Assembly: GCF_001083785.1 (NCBI RefSeq)
Contig: NZ_LAVL01000037.1
Coordinates: forward strand, 1-64,000
Origin: Nonomuraea sp. SBT364
GTDB taxonomy: Bacteria > Actinomycetota > Actinomycetes > Streptosporangiales > Streptosporangiaceae
DNA: 64,000 nucleotides
Direction: 5' to 3'
Below, piece after piece: positions 1-7,597 of this stretch (the first letter of the stretch is position 1; every line of letters starts with the position of its first letter). The notes beneath the pieces were generated by a model. That model was not told the origin of the DNA, did no database searches, and worked only from the letters and a program-made list of their open reading frames with translations. The position numbers and the translations under genes were made by a program.

Positions 1-21
1 GGGGTGGGCGGGCTGGGGTGG

Positions 22-453
22 TCAGGCCAGGCAGAGTTCGTTGCCCTCCGGGTCGGCGATCGTCACCCACCAGGTGGGGCCCTGCCGCCCCTTGTGGAGC
101 ACGGTGGCGCCCTTGGCGACCAGCCGCTCGACCTCGGCGTCGATGTTGTCGGCACCCACCCGGACGTCCAGATGCACCCGGTTCTTGACCGTCTTGGCCT
201 CGGGCACGAGCTGGAACAGCACGCGCGGAGCGCGCTCCAGCCCGCCGGGGTGGCGGATGGCGGCGCCCTCCTTCCACACCAGGTTGCCGCGGTGGAAGGC
301 GGTGTCGTCCTCGGACGCGTGCCCCTTCTCGATCAGGCTCCGGATGAACGCCTCGTCCTGCCGCTCCACCTGCCAGCCGAGCGCCTCCGCCCACCAGTCG
401 GCCAGCGGGTGCGGGTCCTGGGTGTCGATGACGATCTGGATATCGAATGCCAT
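22..453 (-). CDS. VOC family (glyoxalase-like) protein
   Basis: A 143-residue single-domain protein of the vicinal oxygen chelate fold, close to the actinobacterial glyoxalase-like subfamily. The N-terminal segment FDIQIVIDTQDPHPLADWW and the C-terminal WVTIADPEGNELCLA are the two characteristic strands and ends of a VOC module. His in HLDVRV and the Glu of GNELC are candidate metal ligands. One module of this length would work as a homodimer. The substrate is unknown; members include bleomycin/fosfomycin resistance proteins and lyases. It is divergent from the MBL hydrolase gene that starts 29 bases away. Confidence 0.85.
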   Translation of the reverse strand: MAFDIQIVIDTQDPHPLADWWAEALGWQVERQDEAFIRSLIEKGHASEDDTAFHRGNLVWKEGAAIRHPGGLERAPRVLFQLVPEAKTVKNRVHLDVRVGADNIDAEVERLVAKGATVLHKGRQGPTWWVTIADPEGNELCLA

Positions 454-481
454 GTCCTGATCCTAAGTAAGGTCGGTGCCC

Positions 482-1291
482 ATGACGGCACATGAGGAGT
501 GGACAGAGGTCGGCGACCGGGTCTATGTCAGGCGGCACGCGTCGTACGACCTGAACGTGGGGTTGGTCGTCGGCGACGGGCACTGCATGGTGCTCGACAC
601 CCGCATGTCGCACCGCGAGGCGGCGGACCTGATCGCGGCCATCAGGCGGATCACCACCAGCCCGTGGACAGTCGTCAACACCCATGCGCACTTCGACCAC
701 TATTTCGGCAACGCCCTCTTCCAGCCCGCCGAGATCTGGGGGCACGTCAGGTGCGCCGAGGAGATCGAGCGCGACGGCCGGGAGCAGCGCGCCAAGGTCG
801 CCGGGTTCGTCCCCGAGGAGCGGCGTGCCGAGGTCGAGGAGGTGGAGATCGTGGCGCCGGACCACACGTTCAGCACGACCGCCACGCTGGACATCGGCGG
901 CCGGACCGTCCATCTACGGCATTTCGGGCTTGGGCACAGTTCGAATGACATCGTCGCGCACGTGCCCGACGCGGGTGTGGTGTTCGCCGGTGACCTGGTC
1001 GAGGAGGGCGCGCCGCCGGCGTTCGGCGACTCCTACCCGCTCGACTGGCCCGGCACGACGGCGCGCATGCTGGAGGAGACCCGCGAGCTGGTGTACGTGC
1101 CGGGCCACGGCGCGGTCGTGGACCGGGACTTCGTGGTGGCGCAGCACGCGGAGCTGACGGCGGTGGCGGAGCTGGCCAGGCAGGCTCACGTGGAGGGGCT
1201 GCGCGACCTCGTCCGCAGGTTCCCCTACGACGAGCAGGTCACCCAGGAGCTCATCCAGCGGGCTTTCCTGCAGCTCGACCAGACGCTGTGA
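482..1291 (+). CDS. MBL-fold metallo-hydrolase
   Basis: A metallo-beta-lactamase-fold hydrolase of about 269 residues. The metal motif is NTHAHFDHYFGNA (HxHxDH). It is followed by a GHSSNDIVAH segment, VVFAGDLVEEGAPP with the bridging Asp, and a YVPGHG motif near the C-terminus, in the standard order for a dinuclear zinc centre. The protein resembles the SoxH/quinoprotein-relay-type and general thioesterase/lactonase MBL proteins; the substrate cannot be told from sequence. I prefer ATG 482 over in-frame GTG 476 because AAGG at 469-472 is better spaced. Its end overlaps the convergent kinase gene by about 40 bases. Confidence 0.88.
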   Translation: MTAHEEWTEVGDRVYVRRHASYDLNVGLVVGDGHCMVLDTRMSHREAADLIAAIRRITTSPWTVVNTHAHFDHYFGNALFQPAEIWGHVRCAEEIERDGREQRAKVAGFVPEERRAEVEEVEIVAPDHTFSTTATLDIGGRTVHLRHFGLGHSSNDIVAHVPDAGVVFAGDLVEEGAPPAFGDSYPLDWPGTTARMLEETRELVYVPGHGAVVDRDFVVAQHAELTAVAELARQAHVEGLRDLVRRFPYDEQVTQELIQRAFLQLDQTL

Positions 1292-2552
1292 GGGTGCCGG
1301 GCACTGTGAGGGAGGCGGACGCGGGCGCGACGCCCTGAATCGGGAACCGGGCGAGCAGGCCGTCGTCCCCGGCCGTCAGGGTGCCGCCGTGCAGGGTGGC
1401 GATGTCGCGGGCGATGGCCAGGCCCAGCCCGGCGCCACCCGCGTCCCTGGCCCGCGCCTCGTCCAGCCGGGTGAACCGGTCGAACACCGCCTCACGCTGC
1501 CCGGCCGGGATGCCGGGGCCGTCGTCGCGCACCTGGAGCACGGCCCGGTCGCCGTCGGTGCCGACCCGTACCAGGACGCGGGAGGCGGCGTGCCGGACGG
1601 CGTTGTCGGTGAGGTTGGTGACCAGCCGGGCGAGGTGGCCACGCGAGCCGCGGACCACCACGTCGGGTTCGATCTCCAGGTCGAGCTCGACGTCCGGCCG
1701 TCGCCGGGCGCGCAGCGCCTCCTCCATGGCCACCTGGCCGAGGTCGACGTCGGCCGCGGGCGGCGGCTCACCGGCGTCGAGCCGGGCGAGCAGCAGCAGG
1801 TCGGCGGCCAGCGTCTGGATGCGTTCGACGTCGGCCAGCGCCTCGGCGGTCAGCTCGCTCGGCTCGGCCAGCTCCAGCCGGGCGCGCAGGGTGGCGATCG
1901 GGCTGCGCAGCTCGTGCGCCGCGTCGGCGACGAACCGCTTGTGCGTCTCGACGGACGTCTCCAGCCGGTCGAGGGTCCCGTTCACGGTCGTGGCCAGCGC
2001 CGCGACCTCGTCACGCGAGCGCGGCACCGGGACGCGTTCGTGCAGGTCGCGGGCGGTGATGTGGGCGAGTTTGGCCCTGATCGCGGCCACCGGCCGCAGC
2101 ACCCTGCCCACCGCGAACCAGGTCATCCCGGCCACCACGGTCAGCAGCGCGGGCAGGCCGGGCAGCAGCACCCCGTTGAGCGTCGCCAGCGCCTGCTCGG
2201 CCCCGGCCAGTGAGGCCCGGCCCCACACGGTGGTGGCGCCGACGGGCGTCGCCACCCGCAGCTGGGCGACGGCGTAGTCGTCCGCCGGCGCCCACGTGGC
2301 GAGGACGTCGACGCCGCCGATCCGGACGTCGGGGTCGGTCATCGTGACCTGCTCCGCCGGGAGGGCGGGCACCGCCTGGACGGCCAGCCCGGGGGCGACG
2401 GCGGCCGCCTTCCTGGCCGCCTCGATGCCCGCGCTGCCCTCCAGGCTGCCGCGCAGCACCACCACCAGCGCGATCGCGGCGGTGCCCAGCGCCAGGGCGA
2501 CGATCAGGGTCGCCGCCGCCGTGGCGCGCATCCGTACGGACGACGCGTTCAC
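1251..2552 (-). CDS. Two-component sensor histidine kinase (HisKA type)
   Basis: A membrane sensor kinase of 433 residues. There is a first transmembrane helix at about residues 11-33, an extracytoplasmic sensor of about 100 residues, a second helix (LLTVVAGMTWFAVG), a HAMP domain, a HisKA H-box (FVADAAHELRSPIATLRA), and an HATPase domain with N-box NLTDNAVRHA, DDGPGI and GAGLGLAI. The GTG start overlaps the regulator's stop (GTGA), so the two are translationally coupled. The sensor region carries VPALPAE at about residues 61-67, which recurs in the secreted protein encoded just beyond the regulator. Confidence 0.93.
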   Translation of the reverse strand: MNASSVRMRATAAATLIVALALGTAAIALVVVLRGSLEGSAGIEAARKAAAVAPGLAVQAVPALPAEQVTMTDPDVRIGGVDVLATWAPADDYAVAQLRVATPVGATTVWGRASLAGAEQALATLNGVLLPGLPALLTVVAGMTWFAVGRVLRPVAAIRAKLAHITARDLHERVPVPRSRDEVAALATTVNGTLDRLETSVETHKRFVADAAHELRSPIATLRARLELAEPSELTAEALADVERIQTLAADLLLLARLDAGEPPPAADVDLGQVAMEEALRARRRPDVELDLEIEPDVVVRGSRGHLARLVTNLTDNAVRHAASRVLVRVGTDGDRAVLQVRDDGPGIPAGQREAVFDRFTRLDEARARDAGGAGLGLAIARDIATLHGGTLTAGDDGLLARFPIQGVAPASASLTVPGTLTASGRAAGKPAG

Positions 2553-3220
2553 TCCGCCTCCAGCCGATAGCCGGCGCCGCGCACCGTGACCAGCGTGGTC
2601 CTGCCGAACGGCTGGTCGATCTTGCGGCGCAGCGCGCTGATGTACACCTCGACGATGTTCGGGTCGCCGTCGTAGGAGAAGTCCCACGCCTGGGCCAGCA
2701 GTTCGCTCTTGGAGACCACCTCGCCGGCCCGCCTGGCCAGCCCGTGCAGCACCGCGAACTCCTTGGGCGTCAGCGCGATCTCCGCCCCGCCCCGGCGGCA
2801 GCGCAGCCCGGCGGGGTCGACGACCAGGTCGCCCACGGTGAGCGACACGGGCCGCTCCCGGCCGCCGCGCCGCACCAGAGCGCGCAGCCTGGCCAGCAGC
2901 ACCACGTACGAGAACGGCTTGGACAGGTAGTCGTCGGCGCCGTTGTCGAGCGCCTCGGCCTCGTCGTAGATGCCGTCCTTGGCGGTGAGCATCATGATCG
3001 GAGTCCAGTCGCCGGCCTCGCGCAGCCGTGAGCAGAGCGCGTAGCCGTTCAGCCGGGGCAGCATCACGTCCAGCACGATCACGTCGTAGTCGTTCTCCGT
3101 GGCCAGCCACAGCCCATCGCGCCCGTCGTGGGCCACGTCGACCGCGAACCCCTCGCCGGCCAGGCCGCTCCTGACCAGCTCGGCCAGCCGCTGCTCGTCC
3201 TCCACCAGTAGCACCCGCAC
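2549..3220 (-). CDS. OmpR/PhoB-type response regulator
   Basis: A 223-residue response regulator. The receiver domain (1-115) has acidic pocket E7/D8, phosphoacceptor D51 in VIVLDVMLP, T79 and K101 (YLSKPF). A C-terminal OmpR winged helix follows (LTPKEFAVLHGLA, VVEVYISALRRKID-like, TVRGAGYRL). It starts with GTG and is the first gene of a regulator-kinase operon, partner of the kinase gene overlapping its 3' end. The 124-base intergenic region upstream holds TTCAGG repeats that suit an OmpR-family dimer and may serve both this operon and the divergent secreted-protein gene. Confidence 0.93.
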   Translation of the reverse strand: MRVLLVEDEQRLAELVRSGLAGEGFAVDVAHDGRDGLWLATENDYDVIVLDVMLPRLNGYALCSRLREAGDWTPIMMLTAKDGIYDEAEALDNGADDYLSKPFSYVVLLARLRALVRRGGRERPVSLTVGDLVVDPAGLRCRRGGAEIALTPKEFAVLHGLARRAGEVVSKSELLAQAWDFSYDGDPNIVEVYISALRRKIDQPFGRTTLVTVRGAGYRLEAE

Positions 3221-3254
3221 ATCGGCAAGCGTGCCGTATCCGGCCTAAAGCCAA

Positions 3255-3293
3255 CCTGAAGATCATTTAGGGCGCGTTCAGGGTCGCTTCAGG
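3255..3293. promoter_or_regulatory. TTCAGG repeats, candidate response-regulator site
   Basis: TTCAGG occurs at 3277-3282 and 3288-3293, a tandem spacing of 11 bases. Its complement CCTGAA lies at 3255-3260. Two hexamers one helical turn apart are the usual OmpR-family binding layout. The block sits between the divergent regulator gene (start 3220) and the secreted-protein gene (start 3345). The role is inferred. Confidence 0.45.
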
Positions 3294-3344
3294 TACGGCC
3301 CGGCAGCCTGTGATCGTCCGACCCGATCCACGAAGGAGAAGTAC

Positions 3345-3755
3345 ATGATCAAGCGACGTTTCGCGGTGCTCGGCGCGGTCGCGGTGCTGGCGCTGGCGGG
3401 GCTGGGTGGCTCCGCCCTGGCCGCCGACGACGCTCCGCAGCGCGTGACCTGCACCACCGCTGACGGCAAGAAGCTCGACCTCGAAATGATCAAGGCCATT
3501 CCGGCGCTCCCCGCCGAGCACGCCGAATCGGGCGCGGTCAAGGCGAGCGAGTTCCGGGCGACCGAGTCAGGCACCGTGAAGGCGGCCGAGCCGGGCGAGA
3601 TCAAGGTGGCCGAGCCGGGCGAGGTCCAGGTGGACGTGCTCGACGCCGACGCGGAGTCCGTGCCGGCGCTCCCCGCGTGGCCCGCGACCTCGGCCGACGG
3701 CACCCCGATCAAGGCCGAGGCGCTTGAGACGATCTCCTGCGTGCGGAGGAAGTAG
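3345..3755 (+). CDS. Small secreted protein next to a two-component system
   Basis: A 136-residue exported protein of no family I recognise. The N-terminus is a Sec signal peptide (MIKRRF, hydrophobic core, SALA-A cleavage site near residue 27). The mature part has one Cys near each end (VTCTTADG and ISCVRRK), which could form a disulfide, and low-complexity acidic repeats (AEPGEIKV, AEPGEVQV). The phrase (I/V)PALPA appears twice, at about 52-57 and 106-111, and also in the neighbouring kinase's sensor domain. A GAAGGAG ribosome site precedes the ATG. The divergent arrangement suggests it is a target or ligand of that system. Confidence 0.75.
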   Translation: MIKRRFAVLGAVAVLALAGLGGSALAADDAPQRVTCTTADGKKLDLEMIKAIPALPAEHAESGAVKASEFRATESGTVKAAEPGEIKVAEPGEVQVDVLDADAESVPALPAWPATSADGTPIKAEALETISCVRRK

Positions 3756-3758
3756 GCG

Positions 3759-5159
3759 TCAACCGGCGCAGGTGTCGTGCGTGGCGTCGAACCCCTTGAG
3801 CGCCTCGCCGTCGGCCGGGTCGAGCGCCTTGAGCCCGCGCCAGTCGTCACCCAGGATCACCACCAGCCGCGCCGTCCGGGCCGCCGGCACCAGCTTCGGC
3901 CTGCCCGCCGGCAGGTCCTTGGCCAGTGTCGGCACCCGCGTCTCGCCGTTCGGCCCGTAGAGGATCATCGACTTCCGGTACGGCTTCCGTACGGTGTCGG
4001 CGATCTTGACGATGTGGTAGCCACGCTGTTCGAGCGCGGCCGCCACCTGGGCGCCGAGACCGCTGCGGTAGGTGCCGTTGCGCAGCTCCACGGCGACCTT
4101 GGACCTGGGCATCTTGGCTTGGCCACCCTGGACGCCGGTGGGCTCGGCGTCCTTGGCCACGATGTGGAAGAGCTGGTTCGCCTGGGGCTGCACCCACTCG
4201 ACCCGGCCCGGCTGGCTGACCGAATAGTGCCACGGCGTGGTGATGAAGCGGATCCGCCCGGCCGTGAGTCCCCGGAGGCTCTCGGCCAGGTCCTTCATCA
4301 CGCCGGGCGTCAGGCCGGGGTCGGTGGTGACGGCCTTGGTGCCCGCGTCGAGGAAGCCGAACAGCCGGACCGGGTCGGTGAGCGTCTCGCCGCTCATCAC
4401 CTTCTTCGCCATCGAGGCGATGAACATCTGCTGCCGCTGGATCCGGCCGATGTCGGATCCGTCGCCGAAGCTGTAGCGGGCGCGGACGTAGCCGAGCGCC
4501 TGCTCGCCGCCGAGGGTCTGCCGCCCGGCGCGCAGGTGGAGCATGGCCTTGTCGTCGTCGACCGGCTCCGGCAGGCACACCTCCACGCCGCCGACGGCGT
4601 CGACCATGTCCTTGAACCCGCTGAAGTCCACCTTGACGAAGTGGTCGATGTGGATGCCGGTGAGCGCTTCGACCGTCTTCCAGGTGCAGCCGATGCCGCC
4701 CGAGTTGAAAGACTCGTTGATCATGCCGAGGTGCGGTTGCTGGCCGGGCAGCCGGCCCTTGGCGCGGCACGCGGGCAGCTGGACCATCGAGTCGCGCGGG
4801 AAGCTGATCACCATCGCGTCGTCCCGGCCGGACGACAGGTGGGCGAGCATGATCGTGTCGGTGCGCTCGCCGGTGATGCGGTGGCCGTAGCGGGCGTTGC
4901 GGCCGTCACGCTGGTCGGAGCCGACGACCAGCACGTTCAGCGCGCTGGTGGCGACCTTGGGCGGGCGCGTGGCGCCGAGGTCACCGGCCACGTCGGTGTG
5001 CGCCACGTTGCCGGTCAGCCGCACGACGACGGCGACCGCCGCGCCGGCCACGAGCAGGACGGCCGTCGTCGCGGCCACGACCAGCCGGCGTAGCCAGCGC
5101 CGCCGCCGTGGCGGGGCGCTCGACGGGGTCGGCGGTGCGTCGACAAGCCCGCTGCTCAC
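3759..5159 (-). CDS. LytR-CpsA-Psr (LCP) family protein
   Basis: A membrane-anchored LCP phosphotransferase, the family that attaches wall polymers (teichoic acid, arabinogalactan or capsule type) to peptidoglycan from lipid-linked donors. There is a short basic cytoplasmic head (RRRRWLRR) and one transmembrane helix. The extracellular LCP domain shows ERTDTIMLAHL, ISFPRDS, NESFNSGG, YVRARY and SDIGRIQRQQ, the conserved Arg/Asp pocket. A C-terminal LytR_C domain begins near VAVELRNGTYRSGLG. I chose GTG 5159, preceded by GGAG; an in-frame ATG at 5252 would add 31 residues but lacks a ribosome site. Confidence 0.9.
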   Translation of the reverse strand: MSSGLVDAPPTPSSAPPRRRRWLRRLVVAATTAVLLVAGAAVAVVVRLTGNVAHTDVAGDLGATRPPKVATSALNVLVVGSDQRDGRNARYGHRITGERTDTIMLAHLSSGRDDAMVISFPRDSMVQLPACRAKGRLPGQQPHLGMINESFNSGGIGCTWKTVEALTGIHIDHFVKVDFSGFKDMVDAVGGVEVCLPEPVDDDKAMLHLRAGRQTLGGEQALGYVRARYSFGDGSDIGRIQRQQMFIASMAKKVMSGETLTDPVRLFGFLDAGTKAVTTDPGLTPGVMKDLAESLRGLTAGRIRFITTPWHYSVSQPGRVEWVQPQANQLFHIVAKDAEPTGVQGGQAKMPRSKVAVELRNGTYRSGLGAQVAAALEQRGYHIVKIADTVRKPYRKSMILYGPNGETRVPTLAKDLPAGRPKLVPAARTARLVVILGDDWRGLKALDPADGEALKGFDATHDTCAG

Positions 5160-5278
5160 GTGACTCCAGACGTTCGGGGCCGCGGGCAGGCGCCCTGGGC
5201 TCGTAACGGGTTCCGGCCGGAGCGAGTGTAGTTCAGCGGGGCCGCGAGGCATGGGGGATCGGCGCAGTTCAGCCGGGG

Positions 5279-5545
5279 TCAGTCCGGCAGCGGCACCCGG
5301 AGCGAGATCGTGCCGCGCAGGTCGAGCCAGGCCGCGCCGGGCCCGCGCACCAGGCGCAGGACGACCTCCTCGCAGCCGGGACAGCGTGCCACGAGGCCCG
5401 GTTCCGGCCCGTACACCCGTAGTGAGGCGACGGGGCCGGCCAGTCCGCAGCTCGCGCAGCGGCCGGTGGCGGCGGTGACGTCGACGGCGAAGATCTCGCC
5501 GAGCGGTCCCGCCAGGGCGTTGCCGTCGAGGTGTTCGATGCTCAT
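5279..5545 (-). CDS. DUF6510-like small zinc-ribbon protein
   Basis: A protein of 88 residues with two CxxC pairs (CASCG and CPGCE) about 30 residues apart, giving a four-Cys zinc ribbon as in DUF6510 proteins. The ATG lies two bases after the stop of the flavin reductase gene, so it is the third gene of the molybdoenzyme operon. Function is unknown. The constant company of a ferredoxin-NADP reductase-like gene suggests a role in that redox system, which is inference. Confidence 0.75.
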   Translation of the reverse strand: MSIEHLDGNALAGPLGEIFAVDVTAATGRCASCGLAGPVASLRVYGPEPGLVARCPGCEEVVLRLVRGPGAAWLDLRGTISLRVPLPD

Positions 5546-5547
5546 GG

Positions 5548-6273
5548 TCAGCCTCCGCTGGGGCCGAAGCGTTCGGTCCGGATCTTTTCTGGCGCGTGCC
5601 CGAGGGCGAGCAGCAGGTCGGCCGCGGCCTCCACGAAGCCGGTCGGGCCGCAGACGTAACAGTCGGGCTCGAAGCCGGCGGGCCAGCCGCCTTCGGCCAG
5701 GTCGTCGAGCATGACGCGGCCGGCGGCGCGCCGCCAGCCGTCGGGCGTGGCCCGGGTGTAGAGGTAGCTGACGTCGAGGCCGGGGTCGGGCCGGCGCAGC
5801 TCGTCCGCGTAGTAGCGGCGCGCGGGGTCGCGCAGCGAGTAGACCAGCCTGAACGGCGTCCGGCTGCCGGCCTCGCGCCGGGCCCGGATCATCGCCATCA
5901 GCGGCACGATCCCCGACCCGCCCGCCACCAGCAGCACCGGCGCGGCATCGTGGGGCCGCCACACGAACCAGCCGCCGACCGGCCCCCGGATCTCGACCTG
6001 GTCGCCGGCCTCCATGACCTCCGTCAGGTACGGCGAGACCTCGCCGTCGGTCACCGTCTCGACGGTCAGCTCGATCCGGTCACCGTCGGCGGGCCCGGCC
6101 AGCGAGTAGCTGCGCTGCGCGGTGTAGCCGTCGTCGGCCGTCAGGCGCACGTCGACGTGCTGGCCGGCCAGGTGCCCGGGCCAGCCAGGCACCTCGAACA
6201 CCAGCGTGCGCGCGGTGGCCGTCTCGGCGCGGGACGCCAGCAGCTGGGCCTCCCGCCAGACCAGGCGGCGCAC
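5548..6273 (-). CDS. Ferredoxin-NADP reductase-like flavoprotein
   Basis: A 241-residue FAD/NAD(P)H oxidoreductase of the ferredoxin reductase superfamily, without a fused iron-sulfur domain. The FAD-binding RSYSLAG motif lies at about residue 60, the pyridine-nucleotide motif VLLVAGGSGIVPLMAMIR follows, and CGPTGFVE is near the C-terminus. Its GTG start directly abuts the stop of the sulfite-oxidase-like gene (TAGGTG). It probably passes electrons to or from that molybdoenzyme, a pairing common in actinobacteria. Confidence 0.9.
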   Translation of the reverse strand: MRRLVWREAQLLASRAETATARTLVFEVPGWPGHLAGQHVDVRLTADDGYTAQRSYSLAGPADGDRIELTVETVTDGEVSPYLTEVMEAGDQVEIRGPVGGWFVWRPHDAAPVLLVAGGSGIVPLMAMIRARREAGSRTPFRLVYSLRDPARRYYADELRRPDPGLDVSYLYTRATPDGWRRAAGRVMLDDLAEGGWPAGFEPDCYVCGPTGFVEAAADLLLALGHAPEKIRTERFGPSGG

Positions 6274-6873
6274 CTAGTCGCCCTGGTAGCGCTGCTCGCG
6301 CCACGGGTCGCCGTAGTCGTGATAGCCGGCCGTCTCCCAGAAGCCCGGCCACTCCTCGGTCATCAGCCGGATGCCGCGCACCCATTTGGCCGACTTCCAG
6401 AAGTACAGGTGTGGCACCAGGAGCCGTGCCGGCCCGCCGTGCCGGGGCTCCAGTTCCTCGCCGTCGAAGCGGTGCACGATCCACGCCTTGCCGTCGAGCA
6501 GGTCCTCCAGCGGCAGGTTCGTGGTGTAGCCGCCGTAGGAGTGGACCAGCGCGTAGTCGGCGGTCGTCTCCACGTCCTCGAACAGCACGTCCAGCGAGAC
6601 GCCCTCCCACGTGGTGTCGAACTTGCTCCACTTGGTGACGCAGTGGATGTCGACCGTCGGCGTCTCGGCGGGCAGCGCCATCAGCTCGTCCCAGGTCCAG
6701 CGGTGCGTCCGCTCGGCCTCGGTGTCGATGGCGAACTCCCACCGGTCCAGCGGCACGCGCGGCGTCGGCCCGGCCGACAGCACGGGGAAGCCGCGCTCCT
6801 CGTACTGGCCGGGCGGCAGCCGGTCGCGGTCCTCGGTGCGGCGGCCTCGGAAGCCGCGCGAGATGATGGCCAT
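6274..6873 (-). CDS. Sulfite-oxidase-like molybdopterin oxidoreductase
   Basis: A protein of about 199 residues with the sulfite oxidase/MsrP catalytic fold. The conserved Cys expected to ligate molybdenum is in VDIHCVTKWS. Other typical blocks are GVSLDVLFEDV, LVHSYGGYTTNLPLEDLL, and GGPARLLVPHLYFWKSAKWVRGI. No signal peptide is seen, unlike periplasmic MsrP. It leads a three-gene operon with the flavoprotein and the DUF6510-like protein. The likely activity is reduction or oxidation of an S- or N-oxide; the substrate is unknown. ATG 6873 was chosen; GTG 6879 is also in frame. Confidence 0.88.
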   Translation of the reverse strand: MAIISRGFRGRRTEDRDRLPPGQYEERGFPVLSAGPTPRVPLDRWEFAIDTEAERTHRWTWDELMALPAETPTVDIHCVTKWSKFDTTWEGVSLDVLFEDVETTADYALVHSYGGYTTNLPLEDLLDGKAWIVHRFDGEELEPRHGGPARLLVPHLYFWKSAKWVRGIRLMTEEWPGFWETAGYHDYGDPWREQRYQGD

Positions 6874-6931
6874 GGGCACACCATGGCATCATCGGCACGG
6901 GCCAAGCATCAGTTGAATGCGTGATTTCCGA

Positions 6932-7597
6932 TCATTTGACCGTAGGACGTGGGGTCACCAGCCCCGACTCGTAGGCGAAGACGACGAGCTGGGCCCGGTC
7001 CCTGGCCCGCAGCTTGGTCATGGCGCGGCTGACGTGAGTCTTGGCGGTCATCGGGCTGATCACCATCTGGGCGGCGATCTCGTCGTTGGACAGGCCGCGC
7101 GCCACCAGCGCCGTCACCTCGCGCTCCCGGTTGGTCAGCGTGTCGAGGCCGACGGGCTCCGGCTCGGGCCGCCGCGCCATGTAGGCGCCGATCAGGCGGC
7201 GGGTGATCGACGGCGACAGCAGCGCGTCGCCCCTGGCCGCCACCCGGACGCCCTGCAGCAGGTCGTCGGGCTCGGTGTCCTTGACCAGGAACCCCGCGGC
7301 CCCGGCCCGCAGCGCGTTGTAGACGTACTCGTCCAGGCCGTAGTTGGTGAGGATCACCACGTGCACGCCGGTCAGCCGCTCGTCGGCGGCGATGCGGCGA
7401 GTGGCCTCGATGCCGTCCATCACCGGCATCTGCACGTCGACCAGCGCCACGTCGGGCCGGTGCGCCAGGGCCATGGCGACGGCCTGCGCGCCGTCGGCGG
7501 CCTCGGCGACGACCTCGATGTCATCCTCGGCCTCCAGCAGGGCGCGGAAGCCGCCCCGGATGAGCGCCTGGTCGTCGACGATGAGGACGCGGATCAT
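6932..7597 (-). CDS. NarL/LuxR-type response regulator
   Basis: A 221-residue regulator with a receiver domain (D8, D9, phosphoacceptor D54 in VALVDVQMP, Lys in FLVKDTEP) and a C-terminal LuxR helix-turn-helix (LTNREREVTALVARGLSNDEIAAQMVIS). The ATG overlaps the kinase stop (ATGA), so kinase and regulator are co-translated. The target genes are not evident. The divergent membrane protein/multicopper oxidase operon lies on the far side of the kinase gene. Confidence 0.93.
   Translation of the reverse strand: MIRVLIVDDQALIRGGFRALLEAEDDIEVVAEAADGAQAVAMALAHRPDVALVDVQMPVMDGIEATRRIAADERLTGVHVVILTNYGLDEYVYNALRAGAAGFLVKDTEPDDLLQGVRVAARGDALLSPSITRRLIGAYMARRPEPEPVGLDTLTNREREVTALVARGLSNDEIAAQMVISPMTAKTHVSRAMTKLRARDRAQLVVFAYESGLVTPRPTVK

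Noticed and set aside
1251..3266. A kinase-regulator fusion suggested by one open frame
   Set aside because: The regulator is in a different frame and the kinase starts at GTG 52 bases inside the usual overlap region (2552), so they are two genes.
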